Position numbers and translations under genes: made by a program. From Sphingomonas kyeonggiensis (GTDB taxonomy: Bacteria > Pseudomonadota > Alphaproteobacteria > Sphingomonadales > Sphingomonadaceae): a stretch of 64,000 nt of DNA. This document shows positions 25,525 through 34,134 of the stretch, piece after piece (within the stretch, counting starts at the first letter, position 1; each line of letters opens with the position of its first letter). The stretch spans positions 868,001 to 932,000 of the forward strand of contig NZ_JACHLN010000003.1 of assembly GCF_014204495.1 (NCBI RefSeq), read 5' to 3'. Below the pieces are notes generated by a model that saw nothing but the letters and a program-made list of their open reading frames with translations, was not told the origin of the DNA and made no database searches.

Positions 25525-27438
25525 TCAATCCTCGCGGTCGAGCACCTGCCGCACCTTGGCGGCAAGCTGGCCGATGCTGAACGGCTTGGCGAGGAAGTCG
25601 ACGTCATGGTCGAGCATCCCGTTATGCACGATCGCGTTGCGGGTATAGCCGGTGGTGTAGAGCACCGGCACCTGCGGCAGCCGCTCGCGCACCCGCCCGG
25701 CCAGCGTCGCGCCGGTCATGTCGGGCATCACGATATCGGTGAACAGCAGGTCGATGCTCGGATGATCGTCGAGCATCGCCAACGCCTGGGTCGGGCCCGA
25801 GGCGTGGATGACGACATAGCCCAGGTCGCGCAGCGCATCGACCGACATGATCCGCACCTGCTCCTCGTCCTCGACGACCAGGATGATCTCGCCCTTGCCT
25901 TGCGGCAGCTCGGCCTCGGGCGCCGGCACCGCGCGGCGGTCTTCCTCGCCGAAATGGCGCGGCAGATAGAGCTTGAGAATCGTGCCATGGCCGATCTCGG
26001 AATAGATCTTCACATGGCCGCCGGACTGCTTGACGAAGCCATAGACCTGACTGAGCCCCAGTCCGGTACCCTTGCCCACTTCCTTGGTCGAGAAGAACGG
26101 ATCGAAGGCGCGCTCGATCACTTCCTCGGGCATGCCGCTGCCGCTGTCGGTGACCGAGACCATCACATATTGCCCAGGCACCACCTCATTGTGGCTGGAG
26201 GCATAGGCGTCGTCGAGATGGGTGTTCGCCGTCTCGATCGTCAGCCGGCCGCCTTCGGGTATGGCGTCGCGCGCGTTGACGCAGAGATTGACCAGCGCGT
26301 TCTCGAGCTGCCCGGCATCGATGAAGGCCGGCCACAGCCCGCCCGCCAGCACCGTCTCGAAGCGGATCGTCTCGCCGATCGTGCGGCGCAGCAGCTCGGA
26401 CATGCCGGCGACCAGCCGGTTCACGTCGAGCGCGGCCGGGGCCAGCGGTTGGCGGCGGGCAAAGGCGAGCAGGCGCGAGGTGAGCTGCGCGGCGCGCTCG
26501 GCCCCCTGCAGCGCGCTGTCGATCGACTGGGCCGCCTTGGCGGGATCCTTGAGGATCCGCCGCTTGGCCATGTCGAGCGATCCGATCACGATCGCCAGCA
26601 TGTTGTTGAAGTCGTGCGCGATACCGCCGGTCAGCTGGCCGATCGACTCCATCTTGCCGAGCTGGCGGAGCTGCGCCTCGGCGGCCTCGCGCTGCTCGGT
26701 CTCCGCGAGCAGCTGGTCGTGCGCCGCCTCCGCGGCATCGCGGGCCAGCACGGCGGCATGGGTGCGCCGCATCGCCGTACGCGTGACGAAGAAGGCGACC
26801 ACCGCCACGCCGATCGCGGTCAATGCCAGCCACAGCAGCAGCAGGTTGGTCTGCAGCGCGGCATGGCGGTTGCGCTCGGCGAGCAAGGCCGCCTCATGCG
26901 CGCGCATCTCGAGGATCAGCGCGCGGATCTGCCGCATCTGGTTGAGTCCGACACCGGTCTTCACCCCGGCGGTAACGCCGGCGGCATCCCCGCGCCGGAT
27001 CATCTCGATGAACTGGGAGAGCCGGGCAAGCCGTTCGGTGGCGAGCGTATCGAGCCTGGCCGCGCGCTCGGATTCAACCGGGCTGTCGGCCACCAGCCGG
27101 TGCAGCTCGTCGAGCTCGCTGCGCAGGCCCTGCTGGCCAAGCGTGAACGGCTCGAGATAGGCTTCGTTGCCGGTGATCAGATAGCCGCGCTGGCCGGTCT
27201 CGGCCTGCTGCACGACCGAAAGCACGCTGCTCAGCTGCTCTTCCACCTCGAGGGTGTGCGCCACCCAGCGCTGCGACTGCCGTTGCCCCTGCACCAGGAA
27301 CACCGCGCCGATCAGCGCGGCGGCAAGCAGCGCGAAGGAAATCAGGAGGGCGACAAGCCCGGGATCACGCGGCGCGCGCGGCAATGCGCTGCCGATAGCG
27401 GGGGGAAGGGCCGAACTGGAATCGCGCCCTTCCGGCAC
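25525..27438 (-). CDS. CHASE3 hybrid sensor histidine kinase
   Basis: 637 residues. Two membrane helices (~27-50 and ~198-222) bracket a CHASE3 sensor (VVQQAETGQRGYLITGNEAY). HisKA has GGIAHDFNNMLAIVIGSLD with the phospho-acceptor His near 275. The HATPase domain shows VNLCVNARDAIPEGG, FDPFFSTKEVGKGTGLGLSQ and GHGTILKLYLP. A C-terminal receiver has LLFTDIVMPD (Asp near 568) and a terminal FLAKPFS. The GTG start lies one base after the atpF stop, so the gene is probably read with the FO operon. No output regulator is nearby. The signal is unknown. Confidence 0.93.
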   Translation of the reverse strand: MPEGRDSSSALPPAIGSALPRAPRDPGLVALLISFALLAAALIGAVFLVQGQRQSQRWVAHTLEVEEQLSSVLSVVQQAETGQRGYLITGNEAYLEPFTLGQQGLRSELDELHRLVADSPVESERAARLDTLATERLARLSQFIEMIRRGDAAGVTAGVKTGVGLNQMRQIRALILEMRAHEAALLAERNRHAALQTNLLLLWLALTAIGVAVVAFFVTRTAMRRTHAAVLARDAAEAAHDQLLAETEQREAAEAQLRQLGKMESIGQLTGGIAHDFNNMLAIVIGSLDMAKRRILKDPAKAAQSIDSALQGAERAAQLTSRLLAFARRQPLAPAALDVNRLVAGMSELLRRTIGETIRFETVLAGGLWPAFIDAGQLENALVNLCVNARDAIPEGGRLTIETANTHLDDAYASSHNEVVPGQYVMVSVTDSGSGMPEEVIERAFDPFFSTKEVGKGTGLGLSQVYGFVKQSGGHVKIYSEIGHGTILKLYLPRHFGEEDRRAVPAPEAELPQGKGEIILVVEDEEQVRIMSVDALRDLGYVVIHASGPTQALAMLDDHPSIDLLFTDIVMPDMTGATLAGRVRERLPQVPVLYTTGYTRNAIVHNGMLDHDVDFLAKPFSIGQLAAKVRQVLDRED

Positions 27439-27439
27439 C

Positions 27440-27991
27440 TCAGTTCAGTCGGCCGAGCCCGGCGATGGTCTTGTCGACCAGTGCCTTGTCCGCTTCGGCG
27501 CCGTGCTTCTCGGCGATGATCGCGCCGGCAGCCGCGGCGGCGGCATCGGCGGCCTTGGCACGGACTTCGGCGATCGCGGCGCGCTCGGCGGCGGCGATCT
27601 TGTCCTCGGCCATCTTGGCGCGGCGCTTGGTCAGTTCCTTGGCGTCCGCCTCGGCCTTCTTGAGCAGTGCAGCGGCTTCCGCCTCGGCATGCGCGACGAT
27701 CGCGGCGGCATCCGCCTCGCTCGAGGCATTGCGCGCCTTGGCCGCGGCCAGCTCGGCCTCCGCCTCGGTGCGCAGCGCGGTTGCCTGGTCGAGCTGCTGG
27801 CGGATCGAATCGATCTTGGCGTCGAGCATCTTGCCGATCATCGCCGGCACGCGCTTCCACAGGATGATGCCGACCACCACGAGCATCGCGATGGCGACGA
27901 AGCCCGGCGCAGTGATGCCGAACGCCGACGGCTCATGATGAAGTTCCACGGTGCCGGTCTCCGCCTTCATGCCATGAGGTTGTTCAGCCAT
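27440..27991 (-). CDS. atpF: ATP synthase FO subunit b
   Basis: 183 residues. One N-terminal membrane helix (PGFVAIAMLVVVGIILWKRVP) precedes a long Ala/Glu/Lys coiled coil, as in stator b subunits. The order c-b'-b in alphaproteobacteria makes this the second (b) copy. It overlaps the b' stop by eight bases. It links the F1 head to subunit a in the inner membrane. The extended hydrophilic N-terminus (~25 residues before the helix) is also typical of the alphaproteobacterial b. Confidence 0.92.
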   Translation of the reverse strand: MAEQPHGMKAETGTVELHHEPSAFGITAPGFVAIAMLVVVGIILWKRVPAMIGKMLDAKIDSIRQQLDQATALRTEAEAELAAAKARNASSEADAAAIVAHAEAEAAALLKKAEADAKELTKRRAKMAEDKIAAAERAAIAEVRAKAADAAAAAAGAIIAEKHGAEADKALVDKTIAGLGRLN

Positions 27992-28478
27992 TGGCCAGCG
28001 CCGCCTTCACTTGCTTGGTAACCGACGCACGGTCGGCCTTCACGCCCGAGAGCTTGGCGACGATGTCCTGAACGGCGTCCACCGTCTCGGCCTCGATTTC
28101 GCCCAGCGCCTGGGTCTTGGTCGCTTCGATGCGCACGGTAGCCTCGGCGATCTTCGCCTCGGACACGGCATCGCCCTTCTTCACCTCGGCCTCGGACTTG
28201 GCGGTCGCCTTGTCCTTGGCCTTGGTCACCGTCGCGAGGGCAGTGGTCCGGGCCGATTCCAGCCCGGACTCATATGCCACGTCGGACGCATGGGCAGCAT
28301 CTCGGGCAGCCTCAGCCGCGGCGAGGTCCCCGGCGATGCGGGCGTTGCGGTCTTCGACCGTACGCTCGATCTTCGGAACCATCGCCTTGCCGATCCCGAA
28401 ATAGATGAGGGCAAACACGATCGCGAGCCAGAAGAGCTGCGACGCGTAGATCTCAGGGATTTGGGATAGCTGCGGCAT
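27984..28478 (-). CDS. atpG: ATP synthase FO subunit b'
   Basis: 164 residues. A helix near the N-terminus (YASQLFWLAIVFALIYFGIG) and a coiled-coil tail with ERTVEDRNARIAGDLAAAE match b' subunits, which pair with b in photosynthetic and alphaproteobacterial ATP synthases. The b' symbol varies (atpG, atpF2, atpX). It begins 18 bases after atpE and overlaps atpF. Confidence 0.9.
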   Translation of the reverse strand: MPQLSQIPEIYASQLFWLAIVFALIYFGIGKAMVPKIERTVEDRNARIAGDLAAAEAARDAAHASDVAYESGLESARTTALATVTKAKDKATAKSEAEVKKGDAVSEAKIAEATVRIEATKTQALGEIEAETVDAVQDIVAKLSGVKADRASVTKQVKAALANG

Positions 28479-28496
28479 CTTGGCTGTCCTTGAACC

Positions 28497-28730
28497 TTAG
28501 CCCTTGACGACGAACAGGATCAGGATCGCGACGACGAACGCGATAAGACCCAGAAGCTCGGCACCGGCGAAGCCGATGAACAGGCGGCCCTGCTGGCCGT
28601 CAGCAGCGCCCGGATTGCGCAGCGCGCCCTCGAGGAACGAACCGAACACGTTGCCCACGCCGAGCGCGGCCAGGCCGATGCCGATCGCCGCGAGGCCGGC
28701 ACCGATGTACATTGCACCAACGTCAGTCAT
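28497..28730 (-). CDS. atpE: ATP synthase FO subunit c
   Basis: 77 residues forming the two-helix hairpin of the proton-carrying ring. The helix 1 Gly-rich stretch (GAGLAAIGIGLAALGVGNVF), the polar loop with RNP, and helix 2 with the ion-binding carboxylate in FAGAELLGLIAF are all present. The absence of the Na+ motif suggests proton coupling. It sits between atpB and b'. Confidence 0.96.
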   Translation of the reverse strand: MTDVGAMYIGAGLAAIGIGLAALGVGNVFGSFLEGALRNPGAADGQQGRLFIGFAGAELLGLIAFVVAILILFVVKG

Positions 28731-28775
28731 TTCTAGCTCCCTACGTAATCCAATAAACCAAACGAACAGCGCGAC

Positions 28776-29549
28776 TTAGTGCAGGTGCACCGCGTCGTGG
28801 AGATAAAGCGAGGTCAGCAGCGCGAACACATAGGCCTGGATCGCGCAGACCAGCAGTTCGAGCGCGCTCACGCCGATGATCATCAGCATCGACGCGAACC
28901 ACACGCCATAGCCGATGCCGCCCGCGTTGAGGCCCTGCACGGCGAAGCTGCCGAACACCTCGAGCAGGATGTGCCCGGCGGTCATCGCGACGAACAGTCG
29001 CAGGCCCAGCGAGAACGGACGCACCATGAACGAGATGAACTCGACCGGGATGATGACCGGCATCAGCCACAGCGGCGCGCCGTGCGGCACGAACAGGCCG
29101 AAGAACTTGAAGCCATGCTTCCAGAGGCCGACCGCGAGGACGATGCCGAACGAGAAGAAGGCCAGCACCGCGGTCACGGTGATGTGGCTGGTCACCGCGA
29201 AGGTGTGCAGCCCCGGCACCACCGCCAGCGGCAGAATGCCCACCAGGTTGGCGAACAGGATGAAGAAGAACAGCGAGAAGATGTACGGGGCGAACTTCTT
29301 GCCGCCCTTGCCGATGCTGGTGCTCACCATCGAATCGATGAAGCCCACCGCGCCTTCGGCCATCAGCTGCCACTTGCCCGGGATCAGCGAGCGCTTCATG
29401 CCGCCCAGCATGAACACGAACAGCAGGCCCGCCACGACGAACATGAACAGGGCCGAGTTGGTGAACGAGAGATCGTAGCCAAGCAGATCGAACTTGATCA
29501 GCTTGCCGACCTCGAACTGCTCCATCGGATTGATTGCGCCGGCGCTCAC
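28776..29549 (-). CDS. atpB: ATP synthase FO subunit a
   Basis: 257 residues, about five or six membrane helices. The key arginine lies in SLGLRLFVAMTAGHILLEVF, and the C-terminal ELLVCAIQAYVFALLTSLYL is the standard signature. It forms the proton half-channels next to the c ring. The start is GTG at 29549, overlapping the atpI stop as GTGA. Confidence 0.95.
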   Translation of the reverse strand: MSAGAINPMEQFEVGKLIKFDLLGYDLSFTNSALFMFVVAGLLFVFMLGGMKRSLIPGKWQLMAEGAVGFIDSMVSTSIGKGGKKFAPYIFSLFFFILFANLVGILPLAVVPGLHTFAVTSHITVTAVLAFFSFGIVLAVGLWKHGFKFFGLFVPHGAPLWLMPVIIPVEFISFMVRPFSLGLRLFVAMTAGHILLEVFGSFAVQGLNAGGIGYGVWFASMLMIIGVSALELLVCAIQAYVFALLTSLYLHDAVHLH

Positions 29550-29848
29550 TCAACGCGCTCCTTCGAGATCTTGTAGATGTTTCGGAAAGCCGCCGCGATC
29601 GACAGCACGAGCAGGGTCAGCAGCAGCCACGGGCTGGTACCCAGCCAATGGTCGAGCGCATAGCCCAGAATACCACCGCCGAGCGGCATGCCGATCAGGT
29701 CCATCAGCACGCGCGAGCCCTGCTTGTAGCCCTTGGCATCGGCAGGCGCCTTGACGACCTGGCCGGTGCGCGCAGCCTCGGCCGCCTTGGCATCGGCGAT
29801 GCGGCGGTCCAGGTCGCTCGGAGCACGGTCTTGGGTCAAGGCGGTCAA
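29546..29848 (-). CDS. atpI: AtpI/AtpZ-family protein
   Basis: 100 residues. A charged N-terminus (DLDRRIADAKAAEAARTG) precedes two membrane helices containing GMPLGGGILGYALDHWLGTSPW, typical of AtpZ/AtpI assembly or Mg2+-transport helpers at the head of FO operons. The start is taken as TTG at 29848; a second in-frame TTG at 29839 is possible and no ATG exists. The ribosome site is weak (GGAA). A short leader ORF (29845-29898, MLNVAALSAAFFISGTP) ends with TGA overlapping this TTG, so initiation may be coupled. Confidence 0.8.
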   Translation of the reverse strand: MTALTQDRAPSDLDRRIADAKAAEAARTGQVVKAPADAKGYKQGSRVLMDLIGMPLGGGILGYALDHWLGTSPWLLLTLLVLSIAAAFRNIYKISKERVE

Positions 29849-29863
29849 GGCGTTCCAGATATG

Positions 29864-29889
29864 AAAAAAGCCGCCGAGAGAGCGGCGAC
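29864..29889 (-). terminator. Terminator-like hairpin in the atp operon leader
   Basis: On the minus strand, GTCGCCG pairs with CGGCGGC (seven pairs, one G-U) around CTCTCT, directly followed by TTTTTT. This is a textbook intrinsic terminator, but it lies between the predicted atp promoter and the atpI start, about 16 bases before the start codon. No minus-strand gene upstream needs a terminator here, so an attenuator is likely. Confidence 0.75.
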
Positions 29890-29928
29890 ATTGAGCATCG
29901 CCGACTGTTTCAGCCGCGTTGCTCGGGC

Positions 29929-29957
29929 GCTTTAGGAATGCTGGCCGGGCGAGTCAA
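29929..29957 (-). promoter_or_regulatory. Predicted housekeeping promoter of the atp operon
   Basis: TTGACT (29957-29952) and CCTAAAGC (29936-29929) fit the Caulobacter-type sigma-70 consensus TTGACG with GCTANAWC at acceptable spacing. The transcript would start near 29922, giving a ~75-base leader that contains the hairpin at 29864-29889. Confidence 0.5.
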
Positions 29958-30022
29958 CTCTAACGCCAAATCGGCGAAATCCTCGCCTTGAATAACTGTG
30001 GATTTGCAGGAACAAATCGCGG

Positions 30023-30703
30023 ATGCCCGAGGCCCCGGACAATAGCGGTCACCGCGCGCGCCTGCGCCGCCGCCTGTTCGAGGGCGGGCCGGACGCGTTG
30101 CTCGATCACGAGCTGGTCGAATATCTGCTCGCGCTGGCGATTCCCCGGCAGGACACCAAGCCGCTGGCCAAGGCGCTGCTCCACGAATTCGGCGGCATCG
30201 CGGGGTTGTTCACCGCCGATGCCGAGGCACTCGCCCGGGTGAAGGGCATGGGCGAGACCAGCGTCGCCGCCTTGAAGGCCACCCAGGCCGCCGCGCTCCG
30301 CCTGCTGCGCGCCGAAGTCGCCGAGCGGCCGATGCTGTCCAACTGGCAGGCGCTGCTCGACTATCTCCGCGCCGACATGGCGCACCACAGCACCGAGCGC
30401 TTCCGCGTCCTCCACCTCAATTCGAAGAACATGCTGATCCGCGACGAGCTGATGAGCGAAGGCACGATCGACGAGGCCGCGGTCTATATCCGCGAAGTGA
30501 TCCGCCGCGCGATCGACCTGGGCTCGGCGGCGCTGATCCTGGTCCACAACCACCCCTCGGGCGACCCCTCCCCCAGCCGCGCCGATATCGAGATAACCCG
30601 CCAGATCGCCGCCGCCGCCAAGGGACTGGGGATATCGGTGCACGACCACATCATCATCGGCCGCGACGGGCATGCGTCGCTGCGGGGACAGGGGCTGATC
30701 TGA
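30023..30703 (+). CDS. radC: RadC-like JAB domain protein
   Basis: 226 residues. The N-terminal helix-hairpin-helix region (LLALAIPRQDTKPLAKALLHEFG) is followed by the JAB1/MPN metalloprotease-like domain with HNHPSGDPSPSRAD (zinc ligands His, His, Asp). The RadC name is historic; a role in recombination repair is doubtful and the biochemical function is open. Start at ATG 30023 with AGGAA upstream. It diverges from the atp operon. Confidence 0.92.
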   Translation: MPEAPDNSGHRARLRRRLFEGGPDALLDHELVEYLLALAIPRQDTKPLAKALLHEFGGIAGLFTADAEALARVKGMGETSVAALKATQAAALRLLRAEVAERPMLSNWQALLDYLRADMAHHSTERFRVLHLNSKNMLIRDELMSEGTIDEAAVYIREVIRRAIDLGSAALILVHNHPSGDPSPSRADIEITRQIAAAAKGLGISVHDHIIIGRDGHASLRGQGLI

Positions 30704-30766
30704 TTCCGCCCACGCATGGCGTCACGCCATGTTCACCGACCGCACTGCGCCCCACTTCTCATCGGC

Positions 30767-31561
30767 TCAATGAAGTTCAATGACATCAACAGCGGCAATG
30801 CAGTTTACGTGATCGGCGCTATAAGCCTGCTCAGTTGCCTTGGAGCCACCGAAAAACTCCTTATTTATATATGTGCGCTCGTATTTGGTATCGCACCCTC
30901 CAAACACCCCTTGCCATCCAAGCACGGCAACCAATTTGGCACGATTTCCGCACACACCTCCCGGCCGATACACCAATCTTGTATCGTAGACCGACCCCAT
31001 GTCTCTATTACCCCATGAGTATTGAGTCCCACCCAGACCAACGACAGAAAAGCACTTCTGAGCCAGAGCCAATCTTTGCTCCTTCCCCAAACCGGTGACC
31101 GCCTTCGGGCGGGACGCCGCACTTGGCGGGGGCTGTCGCCCGGCAATTGGGGGCGCCAGCTTCACAACCGGCATCGGCGAAGTCATCAATTCGACCACAA
31201 CGCGTTGGTTCATGATCTCCCGCACGCCGTCTTTCGTCATCACAGACGGTCGCGACTCCCCATATGCAAAGACTTTGAACCGGCTTGGATCAAAACCGAC
31301 TTTAAGAGACCCCTCCACGATATTGGCCATGTTACGGCTCTTCACCATGTTGGCCGCCTCCGTACCAACACGATCCGTATGCCCCGATATCCGCAACCAT
31401 GCGTTCGGATTTGCCTTCAGGGCATTTCTAATTTCAGCCATGGTCTGCCCAGTATAGTCGGGCAGCGTCCTGGAATTGGGCTCCAAGAATACCACCCAAC
31501 TGCGTGACACGGTTTGCCCAGGCATCATGAGCAAAAGCGCGGGAAGCAATATTGCGCGCAT
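30767..31561 (-). CDS. Exported protein with N-terminal OmpA-like domain
   Basis: 264 residues. A signal peptide (RAILLPALLLMMPGQTVS) is followed directly by an OmpA-like peptidoglycan-binding domain (~25-130): ISGHTDRVGTEAANMVKSRN and FAYGESRPSV. A Pro-rich linker (~140-160) leads to a novel ~100-residue domain with four Cys (CFSVVGLGGTQYSWGN, GGVCGNRAKL, GGCDTKYER, VNCIAAVDV). OmpA domains normally sit at the C-terminus, so this layout is unusual. The gene is less GC-rich than its neighbours, which hints at transfer. A G-rich ribosome site precedes the ATG. Function unknown. Confidence 0.75.
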   Translation of the reverse strand: MRAILLPALLLMMPGQTVSRSWVVFLEPNSRTLPDYTGQTMAEIRNALKANPNAWLRISGHTDRVGTEAANMVKSRNMANIVEGSLKVGFDPSRFKVFAYGESRPSVMTKDGVREIMNQRVVVELMTSPMPVVKLAPPIAGRQPPPSAASRPKAVTGLGKEQRLALAQKCFSVVGLGGTQYSWGNRDMGSVYDTRLVYRPGGVCGNRAKLVAVLGWQGVFGGCDTKYERTYINKEFFGGSKATEQAYSADHVNCIAAVDVIELH

Positions 31562-31718
31562 CCGATAATCTCCCCCCCGGAAATTCAGGCGATGTCAGCA
31601 TAGCGAGAGCAACAAGGCAATCGCGATACTAATCCAGATTAATTCGCCCCACGCCAACGACGATCGCCACCCCTTGACCGGCGGACCGAATCCGCAACCA
31701 AGCACGCCGCCCAAACCA

Positions 31719-31750
31719 AACGGCCGCCGGAGGCAAGTCCGACGGCCGTT
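31719..31750 (-). terminator. Probable terminator of the EF-hand gene
   Basis: AACGGCC and GGCCGTT (31744-31750 and 31719-31725 on the plus strand) form the base of an imperfect stem-loop, and the minus-strand continuation TTTGGTTTGG is T-rich. It lies about 40 bases past the stop of the gene at 31791. Confidence 0.5.
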
Positions 31751-31790
31751 CGGGAGTAAGCGCCATGCGTATGGCGGCGCGACGAAAGTC

Positions 31791-32375
31791 TTAGCCGGGC
31801 TGTTTCGGCGTCAGGAACACCGTCAGCTCCTGCTTGTTCACCGACGCGTTCTTGTCGGTGTCGGCGCTGGTGAAGGCCTGGCTCGACCAGCTGGTCGCCT
31901 CGGCCGTACCCGGCTGGAAGCTGGGCTCCGAAGCCTTGCGGAGCGAGCCCATCCAGTCGGCGAACTCGGTCTGGCTCAGCTTGCCATCGGCATCCTTGTC
32001 ATAGCTGCCGAAGTCGCGGCCCACCGCCTGGGCGACCTGTTCCTGGGTCGCGGCCGGAGTCGCTTCGGGATTCGCGGTTTCCGCTACGCCCGTGGCAGGC
32101 TGAGCCGGAGCCGCCGCGCCGTTATCCTGGGCGACGCCCTGGGCAGGCTGAGCCGGCTGCGTCGACGGATCGGCCGGAGCCGGATTCGCCTGTGCGGTGG
32201 CCGCCTGCGCCGGCGCGCCCGGCGCCTTGTCATCGGTTACAGGCGGAGTCGCCTGTTCCGAAGCGGGCGCAGTCTGCTGCGGCTGGCTATTATCCTGCGC
32301 AGGCGTTTCCTGCGCGAAAGCCGGAACAGCAAACAGCATAGAAGTAGCAAGAAGCATCGGCTTCAACATTTGCAT
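31791..32375 (-). CDS. Exported EF-hand calcium-binding protein
   Basis: 194 residues. A signal peptide (MLLATSMLFAVPAFAQ) precedes ~85 residues of low-complexity Ala/Pro/Gln sequence, then an EF-hand domain. Loop 1 is canonical (DKDADGKLSQTEF). Loop 2 is degenerate but usable (DTDKNASVNKQEL). It should bind Ca2+ in the periplasm or at the cell surface. A good ribosome site (AGGAGAAA) precedes the ATG, and a TATACT -10-like box lies ~40 bases upstream. It is divergent from purB. Confidence 0.82.
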   Translation of the reverse strand: MQMLKPMLLATSMLFAVPAFAQETPAQDNSQPQQTAPASEQATPPVTDDKAPGAPAQAATAQANPAPADPSTQPAQPAQGVAQDNGAAAPAQPATGVAETANPEATPAATQEQVAQAVGRDFGSYDKDADGKLSQTEFADWMGSLRKASEPSFQPGTAEATSWSSQAFTSADTDKNASVNKQELTVFLTPKQPG

Positions 32376-32583
32376 TTCTCCTCTGTTGTTTTGGACGATT
32401 AGTATAACCGCCCAGCTTTAGATCTATTGATCCATTCACGGTAACAACAATCCATCTGGGGATGTTGTTCCGAATTTCAGCCGTTGCAGCCTCAGCCCAC
32501 CCCTGCTAGGTGCCGCCTCGTCGCATTTGATTTGCCCTGTGGCGCGCCTGCAACGGCCGCGCCGGCCCGAGAAAGGAAAATCC

Positions 32584-33894
<1,311 letters not shown>

Positions 33895-33905
33895 TCCGGC
33901 AATTT

Positions 33906-33936
33906 GCGTCATCCCGGCCCATTGCCGGGATGACGC
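33906..33936. repeat. REP-like hairpin after purB
   Basis: A perfect 13-base stem (GCGTCATCCCGGC, inverse at 33924-33936) with a CCATT loop starts 11 bases after the purB stop. No T-tract follows. The arm CATCCCGGC is shared with the hairpin at 5372. The rest of the gap to 34134 holds nothing I can support apart from the start site of the next gene. Confidence 0.75.
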
Positions 33937-34134
33937 GCCTCCCCCGGCACCTGCCCGCCGGATTTCCCCGCGCCCATCTTGATGCAGATCAGCGCGCCGG
34001 GCAGTGGCAGCAACTACGGATGGCTATAGACCGTCTCCTGCGCAGCCCGGCAGCGCCGGAGACCGCAATCGCCGCGGCACCTGCGACCTTTGCGGCCTTC
34101 GAGCGTTCAGCGGTCAACTGGAGAAGGGCAGAGA

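Noticed and set aside
32376..32583. A full promoter for the EF-hand gene
   Set aside because: A TATACT box is visible on the minus strand, but no -35 sequence at the right distance supports it, so only the -10-like box is mentioned under the gene.
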